From: Brevipalpus yothersi
Lineage: Eukaryota; Arthropoda; Arachnida; Trombidiformes; Tenuipalpidae
Direction: 5' to 3'
DNA: 64,000 nucleotides
Assembly (NCBI GenBank): GCA_003956705.1
Contig: QZCP01000245.1
Coordinates: 1 to 64,000, forward strand
The first letter of the stretch is position 1, and each line of letters starts with the position of its first letter. Below, in pieces: positions 56,670 to 64,000 of the stretch. The translations under genes were made by a program, and so were the position numbers. The notes under the pieces are model-generated. The model was given only the letters and a program-made list of their open reading frames with translations. It did no database searches and was not told the DNA's origin.

Positions 56670-57676
56670 ATGGAATACTCAGCAGCATTTTCTTCACTAG
56701 GTCAGTATAACAGTATATTTTTCTTGCCATCTTCGCTTTCACTTTTTCAGTCCCTGTTGCATGCTAGCTTGCTGTGTCTGGATTCTTGTCTGTGTGCAAT
56801 TTATCCTTTTTCATTGCTTGTGAAAAAACTGAAGTATTTCACAGAGAAAGAGAAAAATAGAAAGAGAAAGTGATTTGAAAGAAAAGAGTATAAATAAAAA
56901 TATCCAGATCATAGTGACTGGATGTGAAGATTGAATGAAACAATCACAATCAGACATTACTTTACGTTAAATCATTTTATTTAGAGGCACACAAACACAC
57001 ATACATGTATGTATAGTGTGCTCGACAAAGGTGTGGAAAAGAAAAAAACATCGATTGGTGCCACTTAATTGTATTCGATTGTTGAGACCTTGCTAGACAA
57101 ATTGTCAGCATTATCTTCATGTTCTTTGCGGTGAAGTGATTTTTTTTTCTCGCGAAGAGTAAATCAAATCAACTTGGATAAATGATAAAAGGCCTACTCC
57201 AGATGATCTGACCAGAGGCAAAAATTTGATTAACAGTAATTAAGAACGACGTTTCCTAGATGACAATGAAATGTTTAGTCGATTGAATTGACAACTACAC
57301 CTGAATGCTGGAAAAAGTTTGATTATAAGAATTTGTGTGTTGAGCATTTCGTAGAATGGCTTCAGCAACAGAGATCGATGGAAAATTGATCAAATAGTCA
57401 TCTTACGAACATAAAGCGTTATTCGTTATTCAACAAGATTGACTGTCTAATTTTTAGATGATGCTCACGCAGCAGACTGTGGCCATCAATAGATTCATTA
57501 ATAGATGTGAAGTGCTCAAAGGCTTGAAAGAGATCAAAAATGGATGTTCACCTTGCTGGAAAGATTATGTCAACTATAGAAAGTATCGAAATAGGTGAAT
57601 ATTGATTCCTAAATTTAGCAGCAAAACGGGGAAAATGACACAAAATCGATTCTCAACTATTCTATATAACATCTCA

Positions 57677-57749
<73 letters not shown>

Positions 57750-60150
57750 ATTTTCTTTCTCTGTTACTACTGTTTGGATGGCATAATGAGACATCTCTTC
57801 TTGTTTCCTCTTAAAAGCTAAATGCCTTTCAAACTCTATCAACGCTATCATGAATTTATTTATCACTTTTTCACTGCCACTTACGTGGCCTGTCTTGCTA
57901 CCTTCATTAACGATCAGCCCATCAAGACAACTTTATTCATTATTCTGAACATTTCGCATGTACATATAAATGTCAAATGGCATTTGACAATAGATATGCC
58001 TCCATGTTTCAGCCATGAGATCCATGAATCGGAGAATTTACCCAAAATACGGGCCATTAAGGTCATTTGGTTATGTTTTATGTTTTGTGTTGAACAGATT
58101 CCATATACTCAGCCAGAACAAAAGGCAAACAGAAAAAATATCGATCGACAAATTCATGATAGCCACATGAGTGTAGACATGAATAGGTATCAAATCATTA
58201 CTTTTCTCTTCTATTAACAATTCATCTCTCAGGTCTACTCACCACAGTGGTCATGTTTGGCTCGATACTCTTCTTCGTTTCTCTAGTCACTCTATTCATT
58301 GCATGCAGATCTCGACATCGAAGTAAAGATGAAGATCTCAATCCTTTACGCGGAATTGGTACAACAAAATACTCTGAAATTGATGATCAAAGTTCATCCA
58401 TATTTGGCCAGCCACCATCATTACTGGCAAATAAATCAACAGGCACTGTTACCGGGCTTTCACCAGCGAAAATGATCAAAGTGTGAGTTAATTATCTTCA
58501 AAATTGTCGTATCAATAGAAACGAACTCAGAGAAAAACTGAGCCGTTAGTTATCTGACTCAATTAAGTTGAGTGGAGTCGTTTCATGTCCACCGAGAGTA
58601 ATTCAATCATATATATGTTAGTTGTATTCAACAAATAATACATTCTAAATGAAACTTTATGCACCAGTATAAACTAACAATTCATGATTTTTCAAAGTCA
58701 ATTCTCAGCTTGAAATCTCAACCTCGATCTCGATTTATTTCCACTAGATCATCATGCTATGCAACTTTGACCAGTGATTCATCGTCAAGTGATGAAGAGG
58801 AAAGTTTCGGTGTCAAAGGTTCTGGTTCAAAGTGTAAAACATCCACCAATCAAGAGCTTCGAATCGGTCCAAAGGGATACATCAAAACGATGCCAGTTCA
58901 ACCAGCAGCGAATCTCAATTCAGCATTGAAAAATTTTCCACCAACCAGTGACAACAATTCACAGGTATGCTCCGTATGTTTGCTTATGGGAACAGATGTT
59001 AATTAAAACAATCAGTGTCGTGATCAAGGTTAATACAAATCAAAACAATGTTATGCAACTAATTCAATTACCGCTAGCTTGATCTCATAATCCTCACAGT
59101 CCTTGCCTACAGTGTATTGCTTAAGCAAGTCAATTTTCACTTGATTAGTCAAATTTCCCATTTCCCATTACAGAATGTTTGATTATAAGTTGATGGTGAT
59201 GATACTAATTATTTGATCTTTTGTATCCACAGTCAAATGTCATGCAAGATGATGGTACCAAAATTTGTCTACCTCCACCTCCACCAGCACCAAATGGAAT
59301 CGAATCAAGTCCAAGTAAAAAGAGAAGTCGATTCGGATGGCTTGGACGCAAAGGACATTCGAATAATCATGAAAATCAATCACGATCATCTCGCAATGGA
59401 TCCACAAGTTCCAGTAAATCTGGTGGCTCCGGTGATTGGGATTCCTACCCCATGTTGACAATATCACTTTCATTGGCATCAAATGATACACCTGTGGAGC
59501 CAGAACACAGGAGAGATTCGATAGTGATTGATTTGAGTGATTCCAGTACAACATCGGAAACACTGCCACCATCAAGATCAAGGAAATCTTCTCAAATTGT
59601 CAAACTTCAATTGATTCGATGTGAAGGTCTGAAAAGATCGATAGAAGATAAGGAGAATGCTTTCTCTCGGGTGGTCAAAAGTCGATCTAACAAATCGAAT
59701 CATTTTCATGCTGAAGGTGTTATTGCTCGTATATATCGATTGAATGATACAAAAGAACAGCAACCACGGCAAAGTGTATCAGGACAATCGAGTAGTGGTG
59801 AAAGTGGATTCTCATCGTTGAAAGGTGGTGAAGCCTATCTGAAGGAATCAAAATTTGTTACCTCAAGAAAATCGAAGAGTCTCAAATTTACCGATTCCGA
59901 TCATGTCTATTTGGGACCGGAAGATTTTCCGATTCGTATCAGTGTGTATGAGGTGGACAAGAGTCTTATCCGATCACCCCTGGGTCATGTTGTTCTCCAT
60001 CATCAACCTATGGTGTCCACAAATGGTGGTCAAACCCAGATTGTCCTTCGGTTACATCCAACCGTTTCTGATGCGATATATGATGATGAGAATGATGATG
60101 AAAAGTATGCTACCGATTCTCATCCACCAAAACGTTTCATGAACAAATAA
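56670..60150 (+). CDS. Single-pass membrane protein with C2-like region
   Basis: Exons 56670-56700, 58233-58482, 58709-58964 and 59233-60150 join in frame to 484 aa. Exon 1 encodes only ten full codons and would be missed by size filters. The join at phase 1 gives SLGLLTTVVMFG, leading into a membrane span (about residues 14-35). A basic stop-transfer, a Ser-rich linker, a Pro run and a C-terminal region with C2-like strands follow (VKLQLIRCEGL, GVIARIYRLND, FPIRISVYEVDKSLIRSPLGHVVL). The layout resembles synaptotagmin-like proteins, probably without calcium ligands. The stop codon lies inside AATAAA (60146-60151). The identification is tentative; the exon structure is more secure. Confidence 0.6.
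57681..57747 (+). repeat. CT dinucleotide array in intron 1
   Basis: About 33 CT units within the 1.5-kb first intron of the C2-like gene. Confidence 0.95.
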
Positions 60151-61817
60151 ATGATTATGTTGGTATTGAGTCTAGTAGATCAAAGTGTGGCCAAATGATG
60201 CATCATTCCATGATTGAAGTGGTTAAAGGTGGAAAACCTTCCAGTCATGAGGAATCAACCCCAATGAAGAATAGGGATCTGAATTCAAATAAAAAAGAAC
60301 AGACTTCCATGACTATCATGCGAGAGGAAAAGAGAAATTTTCAAAATTACTCACACTTACATACACAAATTATTTCAAGTCCCATGATCATCAGACACTC
60401 GAGTTCCAAGAGAAATATATTTTCAATTGTTATGAATATACTGGTGTTTTGGGTGCTGATTTTCGGTTGATATATGATAAATACTAGACGATTTTCGGGG
60501 AGACCTTCCAATTGATCCATCATGTCAAAAATTTATTTCGTTCACATTGTGTACAACATGAACACAGACACACACTCACACAACAAACCGCAATCAAATT
60601 GTGATCTATTTCAGAGCTTTTCACCTATTCTGTGCAAATTTCTTCACCTCAAAAATTTTAGCTGTTCTTCATGACAGTAAATATTCAAATGATTCCAGAA
60701 TTCTTCCAATACAATGTGAGGAGAATTCCAATTATTTCATCATCTTATTTATCCTGACCTTTGATAGTGCCTCTCACCCCACTCACTATCACCACCATAA
60801 TCATAGTAGTTTTAAAAATCATACTAAAAATACACAATTTAAAATGATCACTTGAATTTTAAATTCGACCAAAAGAAGTAATTTTAATTAATACTTCATA
60901 TTTTCTTGGATCAAGAAAAATTTTTCCCTCTTTCAAATCGAAATTTCCTAATATTTTCTCTCATTTCATTCAATTTGACATCAATTAACATGATTTATCT
61001 CATCATTGTTCAATGTGATTAATTTAATGAGAAAATGGGATTATGTAAGAACAAATGAGAGGAAAAGGTACAAAATATACTGCAAATAATATTTGTTCAG
61101 TAGAATCGAATTCTTTTTCGGTTTGTGTTTGGTTTTTCCTCTCTTCTTCTTTTTCAGAACATGGACAAGTGAAATTCTGTTTTTAAATATGATGATGATG
61201 AAAATTCCAAGAGTTAGAAAGACAAGGACAGAAGTAAAGAAATGAATTTTTTCAATCACATTAAATATATTTCACAGGTAGATTAGAAGATGATTATGAT
61301 TGTTCTTGTTAACAGCTCAATTTGTTCCGCAAAATTTGTTAGTATGTGTATGTTTCACTTGACCATCCAGCTTAGGAGAATTATGAGAGGAATTTTATCT
61401 CCAATCTGTCTCCATAGATGGAAAATAAAATATTTTTCGAATTTTTCATGGGACAAAGACTTCTACACATTCACACACACACACGCACACACAAGGTTCT
61501 CTAATGAGTCGCACGTGGTCTTGTATGAGATTTGCTCGCATATCACATGTTTGATATGAATTATAGTTTCTCGAAACATTCTGAACAGAAGGATTCCAAA
61601 CTGTGGGAAAGTTCACAGAACATGGATGATTAGAAGCTCATGAATGATTCGATGAAAAAATCTGAAGTATGACTAGTCGCTTAGATTTTGACCACACCAT
61701 AGCGATGATATGGATAGGAATCAAGGCAAAAAAAATGCCAATCAGATCATTCTGGAAACTGATAAGGAAAATGGTGAATCTTTTCCGATGAGATGTGGAA
61801 TAGCAAGAAATCCTTTT
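60151..61817. other. 3' flank and intergenic
   Basis: An open frame at 60195-60470 with a hydrophobic end follows the stop closely, but I see no splice site linking it and take it as 3' untranslated sequence. A CA tract lies at about 61472-61488. Confidence 0.35.
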
Positions 61818-62125
61818 TCAGTGGGGGGCACTTGACTGATATACAATATGACAATTCCATTGACTAGATCGTTGATCAGGGTCTTCAAAAGAGACAGGTT
61901 CAAAAGCTAGTTGACTACCTAGAAGCTCATAAGTACGATTGAATATGGAAGCATCATCATTCTTCGAATGATAAAATTCTACTTCCACCACCTCGCTGCT
62001 GAAATGACTCTTATAATCGATTAATATTTTGGCCTTAGTAGCTAGTGATTGATCAATGATGAAGGCACTTTGACGCAAAAAAATCCCATTTCCTGCTGAA
62101 TGTTGGCTCAGTTGATGACTTTTTC
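61818..62125 (-). CDS. Probable 3' exon of an unidentified gene
   Basis: A minus-strand open frame from an acceptor-like AG near 62125 to a stop at 61818 (about 100 codons). It has ordered-looking content (KAKILIDYKSHFSSEVVEVEFY, SQLAFEPVSFEDPDQ). A further acceptor-like site lies near 62153. No family recognised and no upstream exon located with confidence. Confidence 0.35.
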
Positions 62126-63068
62126 CACTCTAGAACATCATTGTGAGGACTCTGAAAATATTAAAAAGAAAAAGAGATTTAATATCTCAGTTTCGTTAGA
62201 AAATATTCTCACCTTAAGGAATACTTGATGAAAATTTAGAACCAAATAACTTCGAACGAACTAATGATGATTTGAGCGTTTAATTCTCATGACCATAGGA
62301 AAAGATTTTGTTACGATGTGTTGAAAAAAGTTTGACCTCCAACTTTGGTCAAAAATTTGGATTGATTGCACTTTCTTAGCCTGTCATCCGACAATTGAGA
62401 CGCTTGTTTCGGATAGATTTAGATAGAAAATGATTTAGAAGATTTTGGAGTAAGAATAATAGGGTTCGGTTATCGAAGCACAATGATGCCTCTGATTATC
62501 TAGTTCTCTATGGACATCGGCAAACGGTATGGAAATCAACAGAAGATGGACAATGAGATATGTAGACAGTTGCTCGAAGTGATGATTGTGTTCAAAGCTG
62601 ATTGTGGCTGTATAGAAGGGAGTGATGATGATCAATTCCAAGGAAGCATTTGTGAGATTGATTGTGTGAGTTTGTGTGTGTGTGATTGTTTGTGGAAAGT
62701 CGAATTGATATGGTACAGTTTGCAGTATCTCATTTGTGTGTTTGTAGGATTAGAAGTTTTTAGGGGATCAAGTATGGATTGTGTGATTCCAATTAATTAA
62801 TCATCAATAATAATAATGTATGGACATAAAGTGAAAATTAATTGCACAATATGGATTTAAATTTGATTGATCTCATCATATAAATTGTGATTGTTTTCGT
62901 TATCCCATCATTTATACATATACGAGGTAATGTAGCTTTTCGGAAGAAATGTTTTTGTGGACTTGATTGATTATGACCTTATCACAAGGTGTTCTGAATT
63001 AGCTGATTGTATCATGATGCTATCGATGATTTGAAGACAATTTGGGGAGAAAAAATATGTGTGTGTCA
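62126..63068. other. Intergenic
   Basis: No gene supported. GT-rich stretch near 62665-62690. Confidence 0.35.
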
Positions 63069-63457
63069 TCACGTTTGTTGAAGTAGCAAATGTTCCAATT
63101 CATTAGCTGATCGAAGTAAGAATGCTGCAGATTCTCGATATCCGGCAATCAATTGTTTCACAGCAGCCATCTCGCTGGGATTCAGTGAATAAGAATGTGT
63201 CATAGCACTGGAATTGGATGCTCGAATTGGATCAGTGGATGACGATGAGTGTTGAATGTGATCTTGAATATGATTTCCACTAGATTGTTGAGAAATAAGT
63301 GACGATTGTGGCCTACTTGGATAACTACTTGGACCGGTGGGCTGATTGTACGAGGAAGTGGACATTAAGGCGTGTGAAGAGGAGGCAGAAGTTGGCTGAG
63401 AAGACTGATCACGCTTTTGTGGTGATATGAACATATCTGATTTGGGTGAAAAATCTC
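63069..63457 (-). CDS. C-terminal exon of a Ser/Gln-rich protein
   Basis: Minus strand, entered by a clear pyrimidine-AG acceptor at 63457/63458 in phase 1 and ending at 63069 (about 129 codons). Ser/Gln/Pro-rich low complexity is followed by a conserved-looking helix at the very C-terminus (AVKQLIAGYRESAAFLLRSANELEHLL). Low-complexity sequence with a terminal helix is typical of nuclear or scaffold proteins. Upstream exons lie between here and the window end or beyond. Identity not recognised. Confidence 0.5.
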
Positions 63458-63965
63458 CTGGAATAGCAAAAAAAAAGTTTGAAATAAATTAGTTATTGTA
63501 TAATATATTTTCGGATACTGTTAGGCTTATTTATATGCTTGGAAATTGTGTATGAGACAGATATTCCTCCGGAATACGATTTCTTTTTCTCCCACTCAAT
63601 ATACTTTGAAGCTTTTCTTGTCAAAACCAAAGCAAAAGCACTAGATTATAATGCTTACAATTCTTATCTCAACTAATCGAAATAATCGGACAAAAACTTG
63701 AGCAATCCGATCAGTCGAGGTGAAAGTCATTCAATCTCTCTAATAGTATGACTTCAGAACTCTCGGACCCGGACAGAGAGAACCGAGAGAAAGAATCTTG
63801 GGAGGATGAAAGATGCATGACATTTAGAGCATCTTTCAAATGTGTAAGAGAAGGCAGGAAGAGAGAGAGACTATCAAATCTCAAGTAGATCACATCATCA
63901 ACCAAGTGTAAAAGTCATCTTAATCGAACTCTCAGCCTCAACCTTATATACATAAAACTAAGAGC

Positions 63966-63966
63966 T

Positions 63967-63999
<33 letters not shown>

Positions 64000-64000
64000 T
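63966..64000 (+). repeat. CT-rich array at the window end
   Basis: CT units with one TTT interruption, running off the window. Confidence 0.9.

Noticed and set aside
55984..57866. Leu-Ser and Arg-Glu repeat frames over the CT/GA arrays
   Set aside because: They are translations of microsatellites in intergenic or intronic DNA.
60195..60470. Possible extra gene with a terminal hydrophobic segment
   Set aside because: It directly follows the stop of the C2-like gene, has no splice link and looks like untranslated sequence.

Overview
The window is nuclear DNA from an animal, most likely an arthropod and probably an acariform mite. It is AT-rich, its genes have mostly short GT-AG introns (about 54-290 bp), and it carries CT/GA and CA microsatellites. 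The gene set fits: an ABCH-type half transporter, a nose-resistant-to-fluoxetine (NRF-6) acyltransferase-3 protein, and a sphingomyelinase D-like enzyme of the kind known from arachnids. The species call is inference; the eukaryotic call is firm. Exon boundaries were read by eye from splice consensus and checked for frame consistency.

Layout. (1) 1-10.6 kb: a tandem array of at least five copies of one uncharacterised secreted/membrane protein gene. Two copies look intact and three are decayed. One intact copy has a laminin-alpha segment of about 1.35 kb inserted in frame. (2) 11.2-28.3 kb, mostly minus strand: three type II membrane proteins with a phage tail-collar-like C-terminal domain and one decayed copy; a sphingomyelinase D-like gene with a Ser-rich linker and long acidic tail; and three genes for secreted precursors that share a signal-peptide exon, one of them a KR-punctuated peptide polyprotein. 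(3) 29.1-36.2 kb: an 11-exon NRF-6-like gene and an intronless ABCH transporter. (4) 36.8-44.1 kb: housekeeping genes, DNAJC2/zuotin-like and CAB39/Mo25, with an orphan gene between them. (5) 44.5-53.0 kb: a cluster built on a small zinc-binding module (C-x2-C-x12-H-x5-C). On the minus strand five paralogous ORFs of about 140-145 aa lie head to tail upstream of a 1103-aa endonuclease/reverse transcriptase ORF, with start/stop overlaps typical of coupled translation. On the plus strand two single-copy relatives face this element, one with an intron and a mitochondrial-presequence-like first exon. A larger C2H2 protein flanks the cluster. (6) 54.6-63.5 kb: a GAS1/GDNF-receptor-like protein, a C2-like single-pass membrane protein and the 3' exons of two other genes.

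The most striking objects are the apparent non-LTR retroelement with five tandem zinc-module ORFs, the laminin-chimeric gene and the multi-peptide precursor family. No tRNA, rRNA or CRISPR array was recognised.
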